From NCBI GenBank assembly GCA_905221605.1, contig CAJNDS010000275.1, positions 62,001 through 126,000 on the forward strand: a stretch of DNA of 64,000 nt, in the 5' to 3' direction. The position numbers and the translations under genes were made by a program. How positions within the stretch are numbered: the stretch's first letter is position 1; each line of letters begins with the position of its first letter. Shown in pieces: positions 32,001 through 44,000 of this stretch. This stretch comes from Symbiodinium natans (lineage: Eukaryota > Sar > Dinophyceae > Suessiales > Symbiodiniaceae). A model generated the notes under the pieces. It worked only from the letters and a program-made list of their open reading frames with translations, was not told the origin of the DNA and ran no database searches.

Positions 32001-35000
32001 GTCACCTGGCACACTGTCTCCCTACCCTTTGTGTGAAGGCTTGGCCTAGAGGTCGCGACGAAACTCCTCTCTCATCGAAGCCTCCCAGCAGGCCTGCTCT
32101 TTGTCCTACAAAAACCTTGCCGAGATCAACAAAGGGCCTGGAGGGTGCCGGTGAAGCCCGCGTCCTGCGCTCCGTTTGCTCGCGGGACATCCCTGAACCC
32201 CCAAAGCCTTCCAAGGACCCATCCGTGAGGGATGGTCTGAGCATTATCAATGCTTTGGATATCCACCCAGGGGGGCCTTTCCAGCCTGGTTTTCTTAGGG
32301 CTTCCGCATTCACCGAACCGTGGCCAACAGGACCAGTTCGGGCCGGGAGGCGAATCGTGCCGGGAGAACCTTACCATTTCCAGGGGGTTGGGATGTCGTG
32401 GGTTTAAGGCTTAGGGTTAGGGTTTAGGGCTTAGGGCTTAGGGTTGAGATTTTAGGGACTCGGTGCTTGGGGGGGTATTTGTGTTTGGCAGGGCTCAGGA
32501 ACCCCCAATGCCCAAACACCAAAAACGCACCGATGGCACTTGGCTGCCCGGTCCAGAACGGCAGTGTTGATGGCCTTGAGGCTTCACAGGTCACAAGCTG
32601 CTGGGCATGGAATGAATTGAGGGAGGTTGGCTCAGTCTTGACGGGAAGTGTCGAGGGCGGCACCCAAATGCCGCACGAGAGGATACACGAAAGGGGTGAC
32701 CAGGGTGCTTGATGTCCAGGGCCATGCGACATCTGACTTCTTATGACTTCACATGCTCTTGCATCCACACCCCTCCTATCTGATTCCTGGCGCCCCGACG
32801 TTGTTGGTCTCCTCCAGAGAGAGTGTCTCAACGCTCACTTGCATCCTGAGGCACGTTCACGAGCCATTCATTTTACGTCTCTTTCTGCCGCAATCACACC
32901 ACGCAGAACTCATGGGGGACAGGTACCTTTGCTCGACAGCCGGGGCATGAATGCCTCATTACAAAAAACATGGGCTGCAAGGCAGCAACATATGCGACCA
33001 CCACTGGTCCAGAACCTGGGAATTCAGGATTCTCACTGTGACTTTGCAATGTTGGGGGTTACCGCGAGGGCGGATGAGAGTCTTTAACATGCATAACTTG
33101 GCCCGAACTCTGAACCTCGAACCTGACCCAGACCTTCTTTTGCGCCAAGTATCGCTTGAGCTTGCGCGGGATCGTCCATTGCCACTGAGAAGATCCTGGC
33201 AGAGCACGGGCCTAGACACGTAGCCACCCAAGTGCGAAAAACATACCGATTTGGGGCTTGACGACAATAAGGGGCCCGCTATGTAGACCCCCAACTAAGT
33301 AGGATCCCCTTGTAAGAAGGACCCCAATAAGGTACCCCTAAGCCTTAATATCGTATACCCTGATGCGGGTCTTAGGGGGCGCTGGAGCACGCCATAGAAG
33401 GATTTGTGGCTCTCGGTCTTGGTAAGGCTCTCGGACAGATAGATGCTTCGGCGGGGAGTTTTTTGTACCCTTTTTTGCTTGCTATCTAAACGCGGAAGAA
33501 ATAAATGTTCTCCGCAGAGGAAACGGAAGTTTTCCTACCAAGCTTCCAGTGAAATAAAGGTTTTCCCATTACAATACGGGTTTTCCCACTAAAATGCAGA
33601 GGAACTAAAAGTTTTTCCTTCCAAAGTACAGAGGAAATAGAGGATGTTCCTGATAAAACACAAGCAATGCCCATTTACAAACACAAGCCTCGCGTGACAA
33701 ATTTGTAGAAAGTCCTCGCAAGGCATGGTCTTCGTATGAAGCAATCTTGTATACAAGGCATCCAAGGAAATGTTTGCAAGGCTGCAAAAGAAAATACAAA
33801 AGCGGAGGGGCTCGGGGGGGGCGGGGGATGGGGGCCCCCATTGAAAGCACAATCCTCGACGACAGGTTTGGAAAAGGACCTCGAGGGGTCTAACACACAT
33901 CAGGCCGTGGAAATACGCATCACCCCAATGTGGACACTTGTGCAGAGAATTACACATCATTCGAGAGAATACACATCACAAGATACGAAGCCCCAATGCT
34001 GATTTTTCGGGCCACGTTTACTTCAATCTGGCATGCATTTTGGCAGCAGATCTCGGAGGCGCCACGCTTTGTGTTAAGCAGCAGGGAGGGGTGGGGGGGG
34101 GGGGGGGCCCCCCCCCCCCCCCGCCCCACAATACTCGCATGACTGGTTTAAGTTACCCTAAGGCCAGGACTCTGCACAGTGCCGCCTTCCCTTCTTCTGA
34201 GGGCGGCACGAGGACAAAACAGCACCAGGGGACCACGTCAAACGTGCATACATGCTCATAAGCACCCCTTGGCGCCGGCAAGCGCATGCGTGTGTGCCCT
34301 TGCGGAACTCCTCGAGAGAATACCTACCCTACTTCTGAGGGCGGTGCAAAGACAACCCAGCACCATGGGAACGGGCGCAGACATGACAAAAGGCCACTTG
34401 TGGCTCGGTCACGCCGACCGCTTGACGAAAGCGAGCTCGCGGACGGAAGACGCAGCGATGCCCGTCAACCGACCCAGCCTCCCTACGCTGGGTACTCCCA
34501 AACGCAGCACTAGTCAGTAGGCCAACCCGTGCCCCCTCTGATACACACTCGCTCACCATCAAGGTCACTACTCCGCCGCCAGCTCAGCGCGGCGGCGCAA
34601 AATCGCCCTAGCCCGGTGTACCCTTACCGCCACGCAGAGTTCCTGCAGGAGCTCGGCATGTGCGACCGCTGGCTCCGTAAGGATTAGCATGTTTTCTTAA
34701 CGCCACGCTTGCAAGGCTTGAAATCTGCGTTTCTTGTATAACCGTTTTGTTCAGTACTTATTTGTTTTGTTTGTTGTTTCGCTTCGCTTTCTGCGTATGT
34801 TTTTTGTGTCATTTTTGACTCTTTCTTTCCTTCGGCTTAACCTCTATTCAACTATGTTTTATTAGGGAAACGTGTGCTGCTTCTGTATTTTAGTAGGAAA
34901 CGTCTGTTTCTTCGGTATTCAAATAGGAAAGCCTCTATTTCCTTTGCATGCTAATCGACAAACCTACAATTTGCTCTGTGATGTCAAAAGGAAACCTCAA

Positions 35001-38000
35001 TTTCCTCTTTCAAGTAACATCAAACCCCCCAACCTTCCAGAAAAAGGTCAAAAACGCGAAGCAAAAACACCACGTAGAGATCGTAAGACATTCAAGTGTG
35101 GCACGAGTCTACCAGTGCCAAACAAGTGTTCACAAGCGACCATGGCATCATTTTGCCTAACCCTAAACCCTAAACCCATTGCACTGCGAGCCCATGCACT
35201 GGGAACGGAATTTCAAGGACGTGGATTCGACCTCGTTTAGGGCTTAGGAAGAGGCACTCCACCGGGCATAGACCTGGATGTAGCGCGCGGGCTGCCAATC
35301 CGCAACTCTCCGCAGTCATGTCCGAAACCCTGATCCGACCATGAAAATCCAACACCCTAAACTTCAACACCCTAAACCCTAAGCTGAAACCCCAAACCCG
35401 AAACCCTAAACTCCCAACAGACTCAAAGCCCAAAGCACTCCCGAGGCTCGCGCGCTGTGAGCGTCGACTGGAGCTGACGGGAGTCTCCGGACTCGCTGAG
35501 CTCGCTGAACTCGCTGAGCTCGCTCAGAAGACGTCCCGTCTCGAATCTCAGCTGCACCTTCTCCTGAGGGTACGGGGAAGGGGGTAGGGGTTAGGGGGTA
35601 GGGGGCGGGGGGTAGGGGGTAGGGGGTAGGGGGTAGGGGGTAAGGAGTAGGGTAGGGGGTAGGGGGTAAGGGGCAAGGGGTAAGGGGGTGCGGGGCGGAA
35701 TACATTAATACATCAATACATTCATACATTCATACATTACTACATTAATACATTAATACATTAATACATTAATACATTAATACATTAATTCATTAATACA
35801 TTGATACATTAATACATTAATACATTAATAAATTAATACATTAATACATTAATACATTAATACATAATACATTAATACATTAATACATTAATACATCAAT
35901 ACATTAATACATTAATACAATAATAAACTAATACATTCATACATTCACACATTAATACATGAATACATTAATACATGAATACATTGATACATTACTTCAT
36001 TAATACATGAATACATGAATACATGAATACATGAATACACTCATACACTCATACACTCATACACTCATACACTCATACACTCATACACTCATACACTCAT
36101 ACACTCATACACTCATACACTCATACACTCATATACTCATACACTCATACACTCATACACTCATACACTCATACACTCATACACTCATACACTCATACAC
36201 TCATACACTCATACACTCATACACTCATACACTCATACACTCATACAATCACACATTCACACATTCATACATTCATACATTCATACATTCATACATTCAT
36301 ACATTCATACATTCATACATTCATACATTCATACATTCATACATTCATACATTCATACATTCGTACATATATTCTTACATTCAGATCATACATTCATTCA
36401 TGAATACATTAAAATGCTGCGCATACAGTTTGAGCATATATCAAAACCTCAATACGCATAGTATACGCGTTGCTATAAAACACAACTTGCAATATGGCTT
36501 TATGGAACACCCATCCGCGATGATGCCTACAAAGAACTCTGTGCGCAGCCGAGGGTCTGGAACGACCTTGATCGCCACCGCAAAGCCAGTCCTTTCTCAT
36601 GCACATGCTCGCACAACCAGGCTGCAACAGAACCGGACATTCGGGCGGTGCAAATATTTTTGCCTTCAATGGACATCTGCAGGCGACGGAAAGGGTTTGT
36701 TTTCCTGGGTTTCTGCGTTTCTACACGTAACAAGGGCAAGGAAGGCTTGGCACAGCCTGCTGATACTGCAAGCCTTTATTGTTAATCAAAACAAACAGCT
36801 TCAGGGGCTTTCCAACAAGCCTGTACGTCCCCCAAGGGCACTTACGCGGTGTTTTCAAAGCTTTGCGTTTACCGGCTGCTCTCCGGCGTTTTTGTCTCGA
36901 CCCGCAGCCGCTTTCCGCATGCTGAGCCACACCGAGCGGTCTGGAAACTCCCAGGTGAACCGCTTGGACTTTTCGCGAACATCCCGTGGCCTGGGCCAGC
37001 TGTACTTGCTTCGGCCTGGGATTCAAGGCTTGCGCACCTCGGTCCATGCCACAGGGACCTCTGGGCTCGACGTATGCTCAGTTGCAAGGTGCAGGTCGGC
37101 ACCACTTCTTCAGTTTAGGGCCCAAGCGATCACACAGGCCCCATGACAGCCCCACCTCCTCCACCAGTCAAGGGTGGCCCTGGGCATAAACTCAAGACCT
37201 GGGACCCGAAGCCTTCCACAGGTCCCCAAAATCTGGGCCACCGGCTTCATGGCAGTCTTGATCGTCTCCTTAAAGGATCTGGGAAACCAGTGGTGGGTTC
37301 AGTTGGGGACAAGGGGGACAGAACTGAACTGAGACCCAGAAAACCATGCTATCGGGCTCATGTGCAAGAAGCGCTTTCATCCCTGATGCACTTGATGCGA
37401 ACACACACAGACACAAGGCCCCGGCATTCCCGGTGATCTTGGTCGGATCGTCCACGGTGAGCGAAGTGGCGACTTCCACGACGCTGTAAACAGCCCCCTG
37501 AGGACTTGAGCAGTCTGCTACAGCTTTCGCCCCCACCCCCCACCCAAAAACAAAAAAAACCGCTTCAAGCTTCAAGCACACACCCGACCCCACAAGGGGC
37601 ATGACAACAAAAAGATGCAACCACCCGGTAGTCGAGCTCAGGCTCGCGCCGCAACCTTGGCTCCAGGGGTGTTCGGGCTTCGGGGTGCACGCCTTTTTTT
37701 GGTGCTTGGGCACCTGGGGAGGCCTGGGATGCATTCGCCTCTCGCCCTTTTCTCTTCTGGGGCGCTTGGGATCCTTGGGGGGTTTATTCGGAGCTCCGTT
37801 TCAGGGCCGAAGTCTGGGTGCGGTCTACATTAGTCTACACCGGCTGAAGCCCTGCGAGATGGGCCAAGCAACCCCTGTTAGAGTTCAGGCCGGCATTTGC
37901 CCCCAAGATTCATAGAGAATGGACCAACGAAGTATCCAAATCCTCAAATTTAGCCACGAAATCTTGGCCGCCATCAGTTCATGGCAACGTTTCAGAAGGT

Positions 38001-41000
38001 GGGGGAGATCAGGTGGGCTTCGCGTGTGCAGAACAGCGGTGGGAGTCATATCGCAGGTTGCGTGGGACGCTTGAACAACCCTAAACCCTAAACCCTAAAC
38101 CCTAGGGTCCTTTCGGGGTTTCGGCTGAAATTTCATCCAGAGCTGCCGTTGTCGATGTGGTGAAGCCTGGGATCAGCTTGAGCATCAGCCCCACATGGGG
38201 GGTTTACGATCTTCGGGGTACCTTATTGGGGTTTAGGGTTTAGGGTTTAGGGTTTCGGGTTTAGGGTTTAGGGTTTAGGGTTTAGGGTTTAGGGTTTAGG
38301 GTTCCTACTACTTGGGGGTCTATATGAAGGGGTCCCCTATATTCGTACACCCCCACATGACAAAGGGACCAAGGAAGGAGTGGCATTGTCGTTCATGCTT
38401 TGTTTCGCATCTACACAGCTGTGGCTCTTGAGGCCCACACTCTTCGGATTCAGCAGGCAGACGCCAGATTCGAAAAGTGGCCTGGGAGACTTGCCAAATA
38501 TGTTTCACCACTTTTGGCTTTCGCATGCAGAGTTGGTGAGGTTTTTTCGAGTTGGCAACGGCAGACGGAAACTTGGAAAAATTTGTGCTTCTTGCTTGGA
38601 GATGTGTCCCGTGTCTCAAGGTTAAGGCTGCCGCTGGAGTGGCCGGGGCTTAGCAAGGACAATTCTGCACGAACACACTGAGCTGAATAACCTGACCCCT
38701 AAACCACCTAGGCCCCAAGCATCCTGAAATCCTGAAAAAGCATCCCAGGACTCTTCCTGGATTCCAGCGCGCCTCCACATGCATGTGGTATCACCGACGC
38801 AAGCCGTCTCGTTCTCCACCTCAGCGCCCCGCGGGATGGCTACCACTCGGGACTTCTTTGTCGTGGTTCTACGAGTCTCTGCGGTCAAGCTCGGGGCTTC
38901 CATGAAGCACCTCGTTCACATAATGTTTCAGGCATCTGGCACTATTGCTACGCGTGCAGTCGAACCCAGTGGACACGAAGTCCAGTTCATGGCCCAGTCG
39001 TCGGATTCGTCTGCTGTTCTGTAGCAGAGCCCTGGTAAAATCAGCTACCCCCATTAAGGGCCGTTGCCCCTGTGGAGGAGAGTGTGGGAGCACCACACGG
39101 TAAGTGTAGGATTGCCCACACGTAAGCCTGTTAAAGGGCCATACTGCAGCAAACCTTAGATCAATGAGTAGCACGCCCATGCTGCGAAACAAGTATGCGC
39201 GACTGAAGGACACCACCCATTCTTGCAGGAACAGCCATGAAAGAGGGGCGAGGACCAGAGCTTGCGCTGTTTGCAGCCAGGTTTGCTTGTCTAATGTGTC
39301 TTGGTAGCTTTGTTGAGGGTTGTGTGTGTGTTAGGCTTAGAGCCAGTGTTGACGGGCTAGGATTGAGAGTTTAAGGGTTGGGATACGCTTTCGAACTGGG
39401 TTTGCATTAAAGTTCCTTAGTTGGTTCTTCCTTCCTTGCCTTCTAACACCGTTTTCAGAGGCCAAGGCCAAAAACTAATATTTAAATAAAAATGGGAAAG
39501 GCCACGTGGTACCCTGCGCTAGGTCTGCCTCTCGCTACAACCGAGCGGCATAGTTGACGGTGCACGTCGAGATGTTGCCAAGTGTCTCAAGGTATTCCTG
39601 CAGGAACCACACAACCCCGTCACCCACTATCCACCATCCCCACTTCGATCCCACACCACCATATACCACCTTTTCCCCAAAACCATCCCCCCTTTGCACT
39701 TCCCCCCTTGCACTTTCCCCCCATTGCACTTCCCCGCCCCCCTGCACCCCCCTTGCAGTCCTTCACGCCGTAGAGGTTGGTCTCACACTGGCGGTCATCG
39801 ACCGGCGCCGGGTTCCACAAGCTGGTCCAGGCTCTCCAGCCGTAGCGCGTCTGACAGCGACACAATGTGGGGACAGTGTGGGAAGCTAGGAACTTCCAAG
39901 GGGCCCCTGTAACCCTCCGCAACCCCTAACGTGAACAGAAAACAAAGTTTGGGGGTTGCAAGGCCAGTAGGAGATGGGGCAGAACTGGAGGGCACGAAAG
40001 ACACAGATCCTGGAAGTCAAGTTTTTGGCGCTCAAGCAGCGTAAGGTATGGCTCTGGATGGCTCTTGATGGCCCTGGAGTGGCTCTTGATGGCTCTTGCA
40101 TGCACTTGCAGGTGAATTGCACGTTCCAGCGTGGGCTGTGAGGCCAAGAGGAAACCTGCCTGGCTCTAGATCAGATCCCGCCGGCGGCTTCGGAAGAAGA
40201 TTTGTGGCACCAGACTTCTCGCTTTGCATGAACGGCCCCTCAGCCGTTCAACAGCTCTTGCAGTTACTTTGCAGTCTACTCAGTCTATTGCACCATTTGG
40301 CGCCGTCCTATCTTAGGCCATATTCTCCTCAGCATCCTCGGCCAAGTCCTCGGAGACGTATTTGGCCGACTTCGTCGGCTCTGTCCCGTCACAAGTCTTC
40401 GGACCGGCGTACAGCACCTTCACCGCCTGGCCGGGCCTTCCGTCACAGGCAAGCGCATCTGCCTCATCAAGCGCATTCCCGTTGTAGTAGGGAGTGTTGA
40501 GCACGGTGAGGAGCATGGCCAGGGCAGAAGTGGCAAACACGGTCCAGAAAATCGCCCTGATCTCCCCCAAGTTCTTGAGTTCCGAAAAGAAGTAGGAGCC
40601 GACGGTCGCGCCCAGCTTGCCGCAGGCGGCGCTGATGCCGGCGCCGGTTCCACGGACCATGCTGGGGTAGATCTCCGCCGAGATGGCCATGGTGGTGACC
40701 CCTGGCAGGCTCTGGAAGGACAGCTGAGCAATATAGAACGCAAAGAAGAGGCCAGACAGGTCTCGCAACTCTTCATAGGCAACTGCTAAGATGAGGTTGG
40801 CCAGCGCACATCCCAGGAAGCCCACGAGCTGAACTCTTTTGCTTGAGATCTTGGTTAATAACCACGGGGCAAAAATCAAGGAAGGGATCACCAGTAAGCG
40901 GCTCCATAACACTTGGAGGATGCTGTCGGTATAAGTGGCCGAGGCGTTCTTGCTAAAGATTGCCGCATCATTCTGCTTCAACCCATACTCGACAATGTCG

Positions 41001-44000
41001 AAGAGGAACCAGCACCCCGCCGTTCCCAGAAGCGCCCGCCAGTATGGGGCCAGGATCTTCCATGTGCTTGCATGGTGCTTCTGCTCGGCTTGCTTGCTCT
41101 CCACGAACTTCTGGCTGTCCTGGATGGCGAAATATCGCAAGGCCAGGCCCAGAGCCGAGAGAATGACGCCCACTCCAAAGATCCATCGCCAAAGAAGCTC
41201 GTGCGGAACACCCCCGACATCCATCAAGTACGTCACGAATGGGCACAACGCCTGGCCAAAGCCGCTCCCGAAGAGGTACAGTAGGGCGACGTTTCGAGCA
41301 CCGTCGCTCGTCTTGTCCGACGATTCGGCAGAGTGCGACGAAGCCAGGGGATACTCACCACCCATACCAATACCAGTGATGACGCGGGCTGCAATGAGGG
41401 CGTTCTCACTCCAAGCCAGAGCAGAGAGCAATGCACCGAGCAGCGTGATAAAGGAGCAAAGAATGAGGCCTAAACGGCGTCCAAAAAAGTCGGATGCCGG
41501 ACCCATGACAATCATGCCCAGCATGGCCCCGGCGTACATGGCAGCTTTCACGAAATCCTTCTGTGCATGAGTTGCATGAAAGTCGAGCGCATAGTGCTCG
41601 ACGAAGTTCGTGGCGCCAAGCATGTACTTGTCAGTCAAAAGGCCGATGCCAGTTGCCAGAGCGCTTAGTATGCGTGCCATGGTTTGAAATGGGATGGACG
41701 TACCAGTGACAGCACCAAAACTGAAAATCACAAGAGCAGACATCGCAGCAGAACACATCATGGTGCGCGCAAGCAGGGCTACGAGAGTCCATACGCAATG
41801 CGAAAAAAACCAAGACACTGCCTCTATGGGGGGAGAGCGGGCGGAGCGCGGAAACCAGTGCCTTATCCTTGGGGACGAACTCGTCGCTCACGTTGAAGTT
41901 CACGTCGCTGATCTTCCAGGCAATGTAGTCGTCCTTTGCACAGACAACTGAAGGTCAAAGTCTGCAAACGGCCTTTCGATGTCCCAACTCCCTGAGACCC
42001 TTCTGGGCCGATAGTAAACCCACCCCAAACCCCTAAACCCTAAACCCTAAACCCTAAACCCTAAACCCTAAATCCATATCAAGCCATGTTCAACGCCACT
42101 TGGGGTTCTTGCGGAGCCTTGGAGCGAAGTCTTGCATCCGGGCATCCGCAGTTGGGCCGAAGGCAAGGCTGCAGTTGCCTCGCTTAGGGTTCAGGGTTCA
42201 GGGTTCAGGGTATAGGGTTCAGGGTTCAGGGTTCAGGGTTCAGGGTTTAGGGTTTAGGGTTTAGGGTTTAGGGTTTAGGGTTTAGGGTTTAGGGTTCAGG
42301 GTTCAGGGTTCGGATTAGGGGTTTAGGGTCAAGGGTTAGGGTTTACGTAGGGCTTCACAAGCGAAAGTTTCAAGGTGGCCCCGACTCCTCCTCGACTCCT
42401 TACATCACGCACCACCTGCGCCGACTCGTCCGAGATCGAATCTCCAGCGCCCGGAGATCTCAACTCCAATCCTTTCCCGAAGCCGCGGCCCCTTGAAATA
42501 CTTGCCGGGCAGTGTGCCCCAGCCCTTTCCGACGGTGGCCAAGTCCCACTTGTCGCAGAACTGCAGGGCATCCGCCTCGGCCGGCTGAAGGGGTTTAGGG
42601 TTTGGGGGTTTGGGGTTTAGGGTTTAAGGTTTAGGGTTTAGGGTTGAGGGTTTAGGGTTGAGGGGTTGCACCAAGTTGAACATCTTGAGCCCTGCCCTTC
42701 CTTAACCAAGCGCGGCTTTGGGGCCTCAGCCTTACGCCCTAAAACCCCAAAACCCTAAGCCCTAAACCCAAAGGGGGGGGGGAATGGGCGGAAGGCTGCC
42801 AAGAGACCGTCTTGTAGAGCACTTCGTACTTGTCGTGGTGGTAGTTCAGGTTGATGCTGAACAAGTCCTCTGCCTGAAACACAGGAGTTTCAAACACCAA
42901 GGCATGGGTGTGGGTACGTCTATGGATTTGTTCAGCTCACGTCCCCCAACTCTCTCACAAGAAACGCCCGTGCCTTGCAGCACATGACTTTTTCACGACA
43001 GTCAGACTGCTTGGGTTTCATCGCTACTGCCTGCATTGCAGCTACATTGGTTCTGAAAAGTGTCCTATTTTCATCCATCCAGGATTCACTGCATTCTGCC
43101 CGTGCCACTCGGGTGCCAGACCTGCTCCATAGAGGCCTTGCAGTTGGGACGCTCGCCACAGTACCTGGCTCAAGGGGATGTAGAGTCCACAAGGGTCCGG
43201 GGTTGAACTGTAAGGGTTGGGTCAAAGGACAGTCACAAGCACTCCTCAACAAAGCACCCCCCCCGAGCCTGGAGTCCTTGAGCACATAGGGCAGCACGGG
43301 CTTGTCCATCCTTGGCAGGGGCGCCAGGTTGCGGTGCACGGAAGGCCATTGAGTCTTGCATCCCCTATGAATGAGCCAGCCCGACACCCAGAGGCTGTTG
43401 AAACACCCTGCAAAGCTCTGATGCTTCTGCATGGGAGAAGACATGAGAAACCCTGCAAGGGCTGGGAGCGAAAACTCTGGAAGCAACGGCGGTCGTGCCA
43501 GGTGGATCGGATTCCAACTCTGCTAAGTTTCGTCTCCATGAGAACGCTCACGGGCGCCTTGACGATGTGGTAGTTGTCTGTGAGGGCCTGAAGGGAGCGA
43601 TGCGACATGCTGAATCTGAATCGTGTGTGGACTCTCCCTCGCCCTCGCATCGCTGTGCTCTGCAACGGAGCCGCCATGGAGGCCGCTTTCAGTGGCTTCA
43701 AAGGCTTCTCTCGCCGGAGGCTATCTTTGCTTGTTGCGGAAGGCCTCCCACCCCCGCCCTTTGCCATGATCCTCCCGGCCTAGAACATGCCTTCATTCCC
43801 TTGTTTTTGGCCTCAGAAGTCAATCTCCATGAGCTGCGTCTCCCCATGTCTTCTTGTGACGCCTTCTGCTGAGGCGAAGCTCTGCGACATCCGCCTAACA
43901 TCATCCTCCCGGAGTGGGCCCGTGCGAAGATCAAACCCTTCCCGCTCACCCTAGCTCACGTGGCCCACCTACACCCCCACCCCACCCCCACCCCCGGGCC

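Larger units (their letters stand above)
32846..37425. other. Large gene B intron region with satellites and unplaced exon(s)
   Basis: This 4.6-kb stretch lies between gene B exons 25 and 26. It holds the element at 33,253-33,360, a G15C15 palindrome (34,093-34,122), short direct repeats near 34,190 and 34,330, a possible plus-strand coding end (about 34,620-34,687, RHAEFLQELGMCDRWLRKD then stop) and the satellites at 35,577-36,370. By phase at least one gene B exon should be hidden here. Confidence 0.45.

Noticed and set aside
36031-37146. 371-codon plus-strand ORF with LIHSYTHT repeats
   Set aside because: Its first third is the 9-bp satellite, which keeps frames open; the rest shows no motif and no paralogue.
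41680-41861. Relic of the dinoflagellate spliced leader upstream of the transporter ORF
   Set aside because: I looked for the 22-nt leader and found only a CGTAGCC-like match, too short to support a relic.
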